Positions 19,545 to 27,743 of a stretch of DNA of 64,000 nt are shown here, piece by piece. How positions within the stretch are numbered: the stretch's first letter is position 1; every line of letters begins with the position of its first letter. The notes under the pieces were generated by a model. The model ran no database searches. It saw nothing but the letters and a program-made list of their open reading frames with translations, and was not told the origin of the DNA. The stretch covers positions 310,001 to 374,000 of the forward strand of contig NZ_RSTD01000001.1 of assembly GCF_004117915.1 (NCBI RefSeq), given 5' to 3'. The position numbers were made by a program, and so were the translations under genes. Source of the stretch: Companilactobacillus metriopterae (GTDB lineage: Bacteria; Bacillota; Bacilli; Lactobacillales; Lactobacillaceae).

Positions 19545-20507
19545 ATGGGTGCAAATATACTTACTTGTTTATCTTTAATATCAACTAGTTTTACTGTGTA
19601 TAATACGAACTCACCAATAAAAATAGAAAATGATAGGCCGCTTATTTTAACTAGTTTACCCAACTCAAAAGATAGATATTATAAGGATATGTATCCTAAT
19701 ATACTTAAATTTAATTCTGACATGAGTGACAATTCTGAAGGTAACAATGTAATTAATCTTAATAGTTCAAAGAATTTTTCATCTAAATATGATGATATAT
19801 GGATTAGGGATGTAGCTCCAGTAGCAACAAATAAATTAGTCAAATTTAGATATTCACCAAAATACCTAAGTAAAAATTATAGTCACAAATTAGACAGAGA
19901 TTTTACTTCATGGCTAAGGGCCAACAAATTTAAATTTACTGAGAGTAAACTTATTTTGGATGGTGGAAATTTCGTTTATAACGGTAAAGATACAGCGATA
20001 ATTACTAATCGAGTTTTTGATGATAATAAAAATTATTCTAAGAAAGATGTAATTTCGACATTGAAGAATGATTTAGGTTTAAAAAAGATTGTTATTGTAA
20101 CACCTGAATATGGTGATGTACTTGCTCATACTGATGGCATGCTGTGCTTTATCAAACCTAATACACTGTTAATTAGTGATTTTGAGAACTATAAAAAAGT
20201 TGAAAAAGAAATTAGTGAGCAATTGCCAAATATTAAATTCATAAATTTATCTAGTGGTTATACTTCAAAAGGTCAGTATGATAGCAAGATACCTTCGGCA
20301 CGAGGAGTTTATACAAATATATTAGAAACAGATAGTGCAATATATGTTCCACAATATTCATTGAAAAAAGATAAAGAAATAATTGCAACACTACGTAAGA
20401 ATACTGATAAAAAAATTATTCCAATAGATGTATCAAAAATTTCTACCATGGGTGGTTCCTTCCATTGTCTGACGTGGTATTGTCCAAACAAATTTTTACC
20501 ACATTAA
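19545..20507 (+). CDS. Agmatine deiminase / peptidyl-arginine deiminase family protein
   Basis: Guanidine-modifying enzyme fold of the PAD_porph (agmatine deiminase) family, 320 residues. Visible catalytic elements in order: YDDIWIRDVAPV (substrate Asp), LILDGGNFVYNG, LAHTDGMLCF (catalytic His-x-Asp) and the nucleophile in MGGSFHCLTWYC near the C-terminus. The N-terminal MGANILTCLSLISTSF is hydrophobic but short and lacks a basic start, so secretion is uncertain. AAGGAG precedes ATG. Upstream DNA is very AT-rich. It stands alone, without the putrescine carbamoyltransferase and antiporter genes of an agmatine pathway, so the substrate is open. Confidence 0.82.
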   Translation: MGANILTCLSLISTSFTVYNTNSPIKIENDRPLILTSLPNSKDRYYKDMYPNILKFNSDMSDNSEGNNVINLNSSKNFSSKYDDIWIRDVAPVATNKLVKFRYSPKYLSKNYSHKLDRDFTSWLRANKFKFTESKLILDGGNFVYNGKDTAIITNRVFDDNKNYSKKDVISTLKNDLGLKKIVIVTPEYGDVLAHTDGMLCFIKPNTLLISDFENYKKVEKEISEQLPNIKFINLSSGYTSKGQYDSKIPSARGVYTNILETDSAIYVPQYSLKKDKEIIATLRKNTDKKIIPIDVSKISTMGGSFHCLTWYCPNKFLPH

Positions 20508-20508
20508 A

Positions 20509-20548
20509 TAAAAAAGTCTCTACTAAATTTTAGTAGAGACTTTTTATT
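20509..20548. terminator. Bidirectional terminator between convergent genes
   Basis: Long stem AAAAAGTCTCTACTA/TAGTAGAGACTTTTT with a short AT loop. Confidence 0.92.
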
Positions 20549-21083
20549 ATTTAGTAAACTGAACCATTTTTTTAATTTGTTCAGTTCCAAAATCTTGTTC
20601 AGTTCTTAATAAGATATTTGCACACGCTATACTATCTGCTAGCGCGTTATGATGGTCGACTAGTTCAATATTCAAATTTCTAGAAACAGTATCTAATTTA
20701 TGATTTGGTAATTCTGGATAAAATTTCCGACTAGTTTTAACAGTGTCAATTGTCAAATAACGAGGAGTAATAATTCCGTAGTTGCTTAATGTTTTGTTTA
20801 AAACACTATTATCAAAGCTGGCATTATGTGCAGCTACCAAATGATTGATATCAAATAATGGTGAAATATGGTCCCAAATTTTATCAAATGTTGGAGCATC
20901 TTGAACATCCTGAGGAGTAATGTGATGGATTGCTATATTTCTTTGATCAAATTGCATTTGAGGATTTATCAAAGAGTAAAATGAGTCTACTATTTTGCTG
21001 TCCCTTACTAATACAAGAGCAATTGAACACGCACTTTCACGTTTACTATTAGCAGTTTCAAAATCTAAAGTTACAAAGTTCAT
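20547..21083 (-). CDS. DnaQ-like 3'-5' exonuclease (DEDDh)
   Basis: A 178-residue exonuclease-fold protein. Motif I is TLDFETANSK, motif II HNASFDNSVL, and motif III HNALADSIACA with the DEDDh-type histidine. It is a stand-alone nuclease like the small PolC-epsilon-type proteins of Firmicutes, not the DNA polymerase III subunit itself; it may act in DNA or RNA trimming. It is divergent from murB, with 13 bases between the two frames. Confidence 0.9.
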   Translation of the reverse strand: MNFVTLDFETANSKRESACSIALVLVRDSKIVDSFYSLINPQMQFDQRNIAIHHITPQDVQDAPTFDKIWDHISPLFDINHLVAAHNASFDNSVLNKTLSNYGIITPRYLTIDTVKTSRKFYPELPNHKLDTVSRNLNIELVDHHNALADSIACANILLRTEQDFGTEQIKKMVQFTK

Positions 21084-21212
21084 AAGCTACCTCTTTTGAA
21101 TCTAATTATTATTAGTCGAATTATAACATCTTTTAAGCATTATTACTCTGGGGATATATCAAAATATGATAAAATTACAAGGACACGTTTAATAATAAGG
21201 ACGGTTTTAAAA

Positions 21213-22112
21213 TTGAAGTTTCCAATTGAAAAGTTACCTAATATCGAATTTAAAATAAATGAACCTATGAGTAAGTATACTTTCACAAAAACGGGTGGGA
21301 ATGCTGATGTTCTAGCTTTTCCTAAATCACGTGATGAATTAGTATCTATTATAAATACTGCCAGAGATTATGATATCAAAATTACTATCGTTGGAAATGC
21401 AAGTAACCTGATTATTAAAGATGGTGGTATTAGAGGAATTGTTATAATTCTACCTAATTTCAAACAAATCTCAGTTGATGGTAATGTTGTCTTTGCAGAA
21501 GCAGGTGCAACAATTATTGATACTACAATCGTTGCACAACAGTATGGGCTAACTGGTCTTGAGTTTGCTGCTGGAATACCTGGTAGTGTCGGTGGCGCTG
21601 TTTTCATGAATGCTGGTGCCTATGGTGGAGAACTAACAGACGCATTTTTGAGTGCTGAAGTTTTGATGCCTGACGGTCAGATATTGAACTTCAATCATGA
21701 AGATATGAAGTTTGCATATCGTCACAGTGCGATACAAGAAAATGGTGGTATCGTTATAAGTGCCAAATTTCAACTCGCAAAGGGTGACAAGGAAGAAATC
21801 CAAAAAGAAATGGATCACCTTAATGCCTTAAGAAGATCTAAACAACCACTAGAATATCCTTCTTGTGGAAGTGTATTCAAACGTCCAGAAGGTCATTTCA
21901 CAGGTCCATTGATAATAGAAGCCGGCCTGCAAGGTAAAATAATTGGTGGGGCACAAGTTTCGATGAAACACGCTGGCTTTATTGTGAATATAGATGGAGC
22001 TACAGCCACTGACTACATGGATTTGATTCATTTAATTCAAAGGGAAATTAAACAAAAATTTGATATTGAACTTCAAACAGAAGTCCGAATTATTGGTGAA
22101 GATAAAAAATAA
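21213..22112 (+). CDS. murB: UDP-N-acetylmuramate dehydrogenase
   Basis: FAD enzyme that reduces UDP-GlcNAc-enolpyruvate to UDP-MurNAc in peptidoglycan synthesis. It has the FAD-binding stretch TVVGNASNLIIKDGGIRG-like, GLEFAAGIPGSVGGAV, and a C-terminal catalytic part with YPSCGSVFKRP. I chose TTG 21213 (product MKFPIEKLPNIEF, 299 residues), with AAGGA upstream, because this matches the family N-terminus. The frame is open back to 21096 but those 39 codons look like upstream promoter DNA. Confidence 0.95.
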   Translation: MKFPIEKLPNIEFKINEPMSKYTFTKTGGNADVLAFPKSRDELVSIINTARDYDIKITIVGNASNLIIKDGGIRGIVIILPNFKQISVDGNVVFAEAGATIIDTTIVAQQYGLTGLEFAAGIPGSVGGAVFMNAGAYGGELTDAFLSAEVLMPDGQILNFNHEDMKFAYRHSAIQENGGIVISAKFQLAKGDKEEIQKEMDHLNALRRSKQPLEYPSCGSVFKRPEGHFTGPLIIEAGLQGKIIGGAQVSMKHAGFIVNIDGATATDYMDLIHLIQREIKQKFDIELQTEVRIIGEDKK

Positions 22113-22133
22113 AAGAATAGATGAGGTATTTTT

Positions 22134-24251
22134 ATGCACATACTTGAGTCTGTTATATTGATTGTTGCTTTATTGCTTATTGCTAATATCATTAGTAACT
22201 ATTTTATTTCGATACCACCAAGTTTAATTCAAATTGGTGCAGGAATTTTAGCGGCTTTATTCATGAAGGTTAAAATTCAAGTTAATACGGAATGGTTTAT
22301 GTTAGCGTTTATTGCTCCCATTTTGTTTAACGACGGGAATAGGTTTCCTAAAAAAGAATTGTGGAATTTAAGAGGTCCTATTTTAGGAAATGCAATTTTA
22401 TTAGTTTTTCTATCAACAATAGTTGGTGGAATTTTAGTTAAAATATTGATTCCAGGTCTGCCTTTAGCGGCAGCTTTCACTTTAGTGGCCGTATTGTCAC
22501 CAACTGATCCTGTTGCTGTACAGTCAATAGCTCAAAAGACTAAGCTACCGGATTCATTGATGCATTTGATTAGTGGAGAGAGTTTAATCAATGATGCATC
22601 AGGATTGATCGCTTTCAAATATGGTGTAGCAGCTACAGTTACAGGAGCTTTTTCTCTGAGAGATGCTTCACTTGATTTCTTAGCAATTTCATTTGGTGGT
22701 GCTTTCGTAGGTGCAGTAATGATTTGGCTGTTTAATGGTTTAAGATTATGGATGGTTAATCAGGGCATTGACGATACAATTTTGCATGTAATTCTAGTTT
22801 TACTGATACCATTTGTGATTTATTATGTTGCGGATGAAGTATTTGGCGTATCCGGAGTTGTGGCAGTTGTTGTCGCAGGAATCTTAAATATAAATACAAG
22901 ATCACCTAGAAGTCCCTTTAGTCCTGAGATTAGGTTAATGAGTGCAAGATCGTGGGATATGTTAGTTTACTTATTGAACGGTTTTGTTTTTGTCTTATTA
23001 GGTGTTGAAGTACCATTTGCTATGCGTGAATTAGTAGCAAATGATCAAATGAATACTTTTAGAGCTATTTTCTTAGCATTTGTCATTTGGATTATTTTAG
23101 TAGTCATTAGATTTATATGGAGTTTCGTTTATACATTGACTTTTGGTCGCAAAAGAAACAAAGAGTACTCTGTTTCAGAACGATTCTTTTATAGTTTGTT
23201 GTCAGGTATTTCCGGAGTTAGAGGATCAGTAACTATGGTGGGTATACTATCACTACCTTTTGTTACCAATAATGGTTCAGAATTTCCAGCTAGAACACTC
23301 TTATTATTCTTAGCGAGTGGGGTAATAATCTTTAGTTTATTAGGAGCTACAATATTAATACCGTTACTAACAAATAGAAATATTCATATTACATATCGTG
23401 GTAATTTTGAAGATCAAGATATCCAAGAGTTAGAAAACTCTGATGATGATAGTAGTTTAATGGATAGTTTTGAAGCACAGAAATTTGTTTACGAGAAGAC
23501 AATTGAACAACTGAGAGCTGAAAGTGGGGATGATTCAAATGTTGTTTATTCTGCCGTTATAGCTGAATATTTACACAATTTACAACATCTGCAATACTCA
23601 GTCAGTTCTGAAAAAATTATTGATGGTCCTATTAGTAAGAAACAAGTTCATACTAAAAAAGGTATAAATTTATGGAAAACTTGTTTTAATTCTGAACTAG
23701 AAGCAGCTCAACAGCTCCTTGAAGAAGGAAAAATTAGTGAAGAATCTTATAATTTATCAGTCAGACGAATTGGTAGATACAAAAGAGAATTGGTAAGAGG
23801 ACATAGAAATAAAACACTAGATTTTATTAATTCTTACGTAAAAAACACGGTAAAAGGTTTTACAAAATTAATCAGATGGTCAATTATTAAGAAAAAAGCT
23901 ATTATGACAGCTAATAGAGAAGATTTCAAACTGATAGCAATTGCTGGATCACAGAATGCTATTGTTAAGTTAAACGAAATAGAAGAGACTAATCAGTTTG
24001 AAGGTTCTGAGCATTTAGTTGAAAACTTTAAAAAGCATTACGAAAATAGAATTGATTCATTTGAAGGTAGGATTGAACGTCCTTCCGATGACTTTATTCA
24101 AGAAAAATCGGCAATCGATTTAAAAGCATTAAGTTATCAACGTGCATTTCTGCAAGATTTATTAGAGGCTGGTAAAATTAATCGCTCAATTGCTAATGAT
24201 TTAAGACAAAACATTAATTATAGTGAAGAATTGATAAATCTCGATCATTAG
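22134..24251 (+). CDS. Na+(K+)/H+ antiporter, CPA1/NhaP family
   Basis: Membrane cation/proton exchanger. The first about 415 of 705 residues hold around 12 hydrophobic segments with the ion-binding region VAVLSPTDPVAVQSIAQKT and SGESLINDASGLIAFKYG. The remaining 290 residues are soluble, charged and helical, as in long bacterial NhaP/YjcE-type proteins, probably for regulation. GAGG precedes ATG 22 bases after murB, so partial cotranscription is possible. Ion specificity cannot be told. Confidence 0.92.
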   Translation: MHILESVILIVALLLIANIISNYFISIPPSLIQIGAGILAALFMKVKIQVNTEWFMLAFIAPILFNDGNRFPKKELWNLRGPILGNAILLVFLSTIVGGILVKILIPGLPLAAAFTLVAVLSPTDPVAVQSIAQKTKLPDSLMHLISGESLINDASGLIAFKYGVAATVTGAFSLRDASLDFLAISFGGAFVGAVMIWLFNGLRLWMVNQGIDDTILHVILVLLIPFVIYYVADEVFGVSGVVAVVVAGILNINTRSPRSPFSPEIRLMSARSWDMLVYLLNGFVFVLLGVEVPFAMRELVANDQMNTFRAIFLAFVIWIILVVIRFIWSFVYTLTFGRKRNKEYSVSERFFYSLLSGISGVRGSVTMVGILSLPFVTNNGSEFPARTLLLFLASGVIIFSLLGATILIPLLTNRNIHITYRGNFEDQDIQELENSDDDSSLMDSFEAQKFVYEKTIEQLRAESGDDSNVVYSAVIAEYLHNLQHLQYSVSSEKIIDGPISKKQVHTKKGINLWKTCFNSELEAAQQLLEEGKISEESYNLSVRRIGRYKRELVRGHRNKTLDFINSYVKNTVKGFTKLIRWSIIKKKAIMTANREDFKLIAIAGSQNAIVKLNEIEETNQFEGSEHLVENFKKHYENRIDSFEGRIERPSDDFIQEKSAIDLKALSYQRAFLQDLLEAGKINRSIANDLRQNINYSEELINLDH

Positions 24252-24284
24252 GCTAGTTAATACCGTATAACTAAGACTAATTTT

Positions 24285-24293
24285 TGTTATAAT
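24285..24293 (+). promoter_or_regulatory. Extended -10 promoter of cdaA
   Basis: TGTTATAAT: TGn followed by a perfect TATAAT, about 28 bases before the cdaA start. No good -35 box is needed or seen. Confidence 0.55.
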
Positions 24294-24320
24294 ATTAGTT
24301 ATAAATAAAGAGGTAAGATA

Positions 24321-25157
24321 ATGAGTAATTTAATACCAAATAATATCTTTACATGGCAGAATTTAGCAAATCTTGTTGATATCTTGGTTGTATGGTATTT
24401 TTTGTACAAAGTTTTGAATATTATGAGAGGTACCAAGGCGGTTCAATTACTTAAGGGAATAATAATAATATTTGTTATTCGTTTGGTAAGTTGGGCTCTA
24501 AATTTACACACAGTTTCCTATATCATGGATCAGCTTTTAAACTGGGGAATTGTTATTATTGTAATTATTTTCCAACCTGAAATTAGAAGAGGGTTGGAAC
24601 ATTTGGGACGTCTACCGTTCTTCAGTACTAATAGTAACGAAGAGGGTAAAAGCCAAAATCTTTTAATCGAAAGTTTGGATCAAGCTATCCAGTACATGAG
24701 TAAGAGACGTATTGGTGCTTTGATTTCCCTAGAGATGAGTACAGGTCTTGAAGAGTACGTAGAAACAGGTATTTCACTAGATTCTGAAATTACCGGAGCG
24801 CTACTAATTAATATATTTATTCCTAATACGCCATTGCATGATGGTGCGGTTATTATTCAAAATAATCGAATATCTGCTGCTGCGGCTTACTTGCCACTTT
24901 CGGAAAGTAATACTATTCCTAAAGAATTAGGAACTAGACACCGTGCGGCTGTTGGTATTAGTGAAGTTACTGATGCTATAACCATTGTTGTTTCTGAAGA
25001 AACTGGTGGAGTCATGATTACTAGAAACGGTCACATGATGTTGGACTTGTCACGTGATGAGTATCTAAATTACTTACGAGCTCAATTAGTGCCTTCTGAT
25101 GAAAGAAGCAATTCCATATTTGGTTCACTATTCCGTAGAAAGAATAGAGGTGCATAA
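24321..25157 (+). CDS. cdaA: Diadenylate cyclase CdaA
   Basis: Makes c-di-AMP from two ATP; this controls potassium and osmotic balance and cell-wall homeostasis. There are three N-terminal membrane segments (residues about 15-85), then the DAC domain with the active-site motifs PLHDGAVIIQ (DGA) and GTRHRAAVG (RHR). It has 278 residues. First gene of the conserved cdaA-cdaR-glmM operon, with a two-base gap to cdaR. Confidence 0.97.
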   Translation: MSNLIPNNIFTWQNLANLVDILVVWYFLYKVLNIMRGTKAVQLLKGIIIIFVIRLVSWALNLHTVSYIMDQLLNWGIVIIVIIFQPEIRRGLEHLGRLPFFSTNSNEEGKSQNLLIESLDQAIQYMSKRRIGALISLEMSTGLEEYVETGISLDSEITGALLINIFIPNTPLHDGAVIIQNNRISAAAAYLPLSESNTIPKELGTRHRAAVGISEVTDAITIVVSEETGGVMITRNGHMMLDLSRDEYLNYLRAQLVPSDERSNSIFGSLFRRKNRGA

Positions 25158-25159
25158 TT

Positions 25160-26176
25160 ATGATGAGAAATATTCTTAATAGTAAGTACTTTTACTTAGT
25201 AGTATCACTATTCTGTGCAATTTATTTATTTTTAAATGTTAGTACACCGGGAATGGGATCTACAAGAGATTCCAATCAGGCTAACACTTCTAATGTTAAT
25301 ACTTCGGCTACTATGAAGATGCCTTTGCAAGTCCAAGCTGATAAGGGAAAATATATAACTGGTTATCCAGGTAAAGTTTCAGTTAATATAGAAGGCTCTT
25401 CTGCCTTAGTGACAAGTACAAAGAATACACAAAATTTTCGTGTCTACATTAACTTAACAGGTTTATCAAATGGTAAACACAAAGTTAAAATTCAGGAAAA
25501 GGGTTTGAATCGTGAATTAACATGTTCATTTAAACCAAGTTATGTAACAGTCAATATCCAGACAAGCTCTGTGGCTGAGTTACCTGTTGAAGTAGAATAT
25601 AACAAAGATGCCTTGGCTGATGGTTATGAGGTAGGTAAGATCAAGGTTTCTCCAGATACAGCCAAAGTTACTGGAGCAAAATCGGAAATTAAAAAAATTG
25701 ATAGAATAGTTGCTAAACCTCTATTACCCGGTGGTATTAAAAATACATTTGACCAAGAAGTATTGTTGCAGGCCTTGGATAAAGAAGGACACACACTAAA
25801 TGTTGTTCTAGAACCTCAAACTGCTAAAGTAACTATTCCTATCTCTCTTCCAAGTAAAGAAGTTACTGTTAATTTAAAAGCAACGGGGGATAACGCAGGT
25901 AATGTAACCCTTAGTTCAAAAACTAAGAAAGTTACGGTCTATGGTTCTGCCAAACAAATAGCAGCAATATCTAGTTCTATAGATATTCCGGTTGATGTAT
26001 CAGATGTTTCTGGTGATATGAGAAAAACTGTTAATATTATTAATACTTTAGGTAGTAAAATAGTTGATTCAGACCCAGAACAAATATCTGTTGATATAAA
26101 ATACACTAACAATTCAACAACCACTGATAGCAACAACACAAATACAATAACAGATTCAAATAATGAAGATGACTAA
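25160..26176 (+). CDS. cdaR: CdaA regulator CdaR (YbbR-domain protein)
   Basis: Membrane-anchored extracytoplasmic regulator of CdaA. It has one N-terminal membrane segment (YFYLVVSLFCAIYLFLNV), then about three to four YbbR repeats, e.g. VKATGDNAG-type and VEVEYNKDALADGYEVGKIK. The last 25 residues are a Thr/Asn/Ser-rich linker. It has 338 residues. ATG follows GAGGTG; two Met codons in tandem leave the exact start open by one residue. Confidence 0.95.
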   Translation: MMRNILNSKYFYLVVSLFCAIYLFLNVSTPGMGSTRDSNQANTSNVNTSATMKMPLQVQADKGKYITGYPGKVSVNIEGSSALVTSTKNTQNFRVYINLTGLSNGKHKVKIQEKGLNRELTCSFKPSYVTVNIQTSSVAELPVEVEYNKDALADGYEVGKIKVSPDTAKVTGAKSEIKKIDRIVAKPLLPGGIKNTFDQEVLLQALDKEGHTLNVVLEPQTAKVTIPISLPSKEVTVNLKATGDNAGNVTLSSKTKKVTVYGSAKQIAAISSSIDIPVDVSDVSGDMRKTVNIINTLGSKIVDSDPEQISVDIKYTNNSTTTDSNNTNTITDSNNEDD

Positions 26177-26196
26177 TTTTTGGGGGTATATAAATA

Positions 26197-27561
26197 ATGA
26201 CTAAATATTTCGGAACTGACGGTGTTAGGGGTATTGCAAATAAAGAACTGACACCAGAGTTGGCATTTCAACTAGGTAGAGCGGGTGGTTTTGTCTTAAC
26301 AAAACATTTTGAAGAATCCAATGAAAAAGATCAAAATCCACGTGTACTAGTTGCAAGAGATACAAGAATTTCAGGTCAAATGTTACAGTCTAGTTTGATT
26401 TCTGGACTACTTTCAGTAGGGATAGAGGTGCTCGATTTAAATGTTGTAACTACACCTGCTGTAGCATATTTGGTTAAAGCCGTTTCAGCACAAGCTGGAA
26501 TTATGATTTCTGCATCACACAATCCTGCTGCTGACAATGGTATTAAGTTCTTTGGTTCAGATGGATACAAACTTCCGGATGAAGTAGAAGACGAAATCGA
26601 AGTTCTTCTAGATGCTCCAGAGGATCTATTACCAAGACCTTCTGCAGAAGGTCTTGGAATAAGCTCAGATTATCCAGAAGGATCTCAAAAGTATCTACAA
26701 TTTTTAAAACAAACACTTTCAGATGACCTTGAAGGAATGAATGTTATTATTGATACCGCTAATGGATCAACAAGCAAACTAGCAAGTAGTTTATTCGCTG
26801 ACTTGAATGCAGATTTTGAAATCATGGCTTCACATCCTGATGGCATTAATATCAATCGTCAAGTAGGATCAACTCATCCTGAAGGATTAGCACAAAGAGT
26901 CAAAGATTCTAACGAAGCTATGGCGGGTATCGCTTTTGATGGTGATGGCGATAGATGTATCGCTGTAGATGAAAATGGTGAGATTGTCGACGGAGATAGA
27001 ATTATGTTTATCTTAGGACAATTTTTACATGATGAAGGTCGTCTAAAGAAGGATACAATTGTAACTACTGTAATGAGCAATCTAGGCCTATATAAAGCAA
27101 TTGAAGAACATGGTATGCAAGATGTTCAAACTGCTGTAGGTGATCGTCATGTCGTGGAAGAAATACGTAAAAATGATTACAATCTTGGTGGAGAACAATC
27201 AGGTCACATTGTCCTTTACGATTATCTAAACACTGGTGATGGAATGTTAACAGCTATCCATCTGCTTTATATCATGAAAAGAACAGGAAAGACTTTGTCT
27301 GAATTAGCAAGTCAAGTAACTATTTATCCACAAAAATTGGTTAATGTTCCTGTTGCTGATAAAGAATCTTGGAAAGAACATACAGCAGTTATGGATGTTA
27401 TTCAAGAAGTGGAATCAGAAATGGCTGGAGACGGACGTGTATTAGTTCGTCCTAGTGGAACAGAATCATTGCTACGCGTCATGTGCGAGGCTCCAACAGA
27501 AGAAAAGGTTAACGCATATACAGATAAAATTGTAAAAGTTGTTGAATCTGAAATGAATTAA
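26197..27561 (+). CDS. glmM: Phosphoglucosamine mutase
   Basis: Converts glucosamine-6-phosphate to glucosamine-1-phosphate for UDP-GlcNAc synthesis. The active-site phosphoserine is in [13 protein letters not shown] (about residue 102), the metal loop is [10 protein letters not shown], the sugar loop GGEQSGHI and the phosphate loop [11 protein letters not shown]. Length 454 is normal. CdaA and CdaR are known to bind and regulate GlmM, which fits the operon. GGGGG precedes the start. Confidence 0.98.
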   Translation: MTKYFGTDGVRGIANKELTPELAFQLGRAGGFVLTKHFEESNEKDQNPRVLVARDTRISGQMLQSSLISGLLSVGIEVLDLNVVTTPAVAYLVKAVSAQAGIMISASHNPAADNGIKFFGSDGYKLPDEVEDEIEVLLDAPEDLLPRPSAEGLGISSDYPEGSQKYLQFLKQTLSDDLEGMNVIIDTANGSTSKLASSLFADLNADFEIMASHPDGININRQVGSTHPEGLAQRVKDSNEAMAGIAFDGDGDRCIAVDENGEIVDGDRIMFILGQFLHDEGRLKKDTIVTTVMSNLGLYKAIEEHGMQDVQTAVGDRHVVEEIRKNDYNLGGEQSGHIVLYDYLNTGDGMLTAIHLLYIMKRTGKTLSELASQVTIYPQKLVNVPVADKESWKEHTAVMDVIQEVESEMAGDGRVLVRPSGTESLLRVMCEAPTEEKVNAYTDKIVKVVESEMN

Positions 27562-27583
27562 AAGACCGAAAGGTCTTTTTTTT
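27560..27583 (+). terminator. Terminator of cdaA-cdaR-glmM
   Basis: Stem AAAGACC/GGTCTTT with a GAAA tetraloop and a T-run; directly after the glmM stop. Confidence 0.92.
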
Positions 27584-27625
27584 ATTTATTTGAGCTATAC
27601 CATTTTAATAAAATTAAAGAAATGT

Positions 27626-27655
27626 TTGACAAACTATATATAAATTTAGTATTCT
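27626..27655 (+). promoter_or_regulatory. glmS promoter
   Basis: TTGACA (27626-27631), an 18-base spacer and TATTCT (27650-27655). It lies between the upstream operator-like site (27594) and the two downstream sites (27691, 27715). Confidence 0.6.
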
Positions 27656-27690
27656 ATCAGCGTTGAAAGAAAAACAACACTTAAAAATTG

Positions 27691-27726
27691 ACTATACCAA
27701 TTTAAATAAAACTAACTATACCAATT
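27691..27726 (+). promoter_or_regulatory. Tandem operators in the glmS leader (NagR-like)
   Basis: ACTATACCAATT occurs at 27691-27702 and again at 27715-27726, a 24-base period. A weaker copy, GCTATACCATTT, is at 27594-27605. The same motif (ACTATACCGATT) sits just downstream of the nagB -10 box. The core TATACCAAT resembles operators of the GntR-type amino-sugar regulator NagR (YvoA). The regulator gene is not in this window. No glmS ribozyme is visible in the 180-base leader. Confidence 0.65.
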
Positions 27727-27743
27727 AAAGGATGCTAATAATT

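Noticed and set aside
27562-27743. glmS ribozyme in the glmS leader
   Set aside because: The leader is 180 bases including a terminator and operators; I could not find the conserved ribozyme core or its double pseudoknot.
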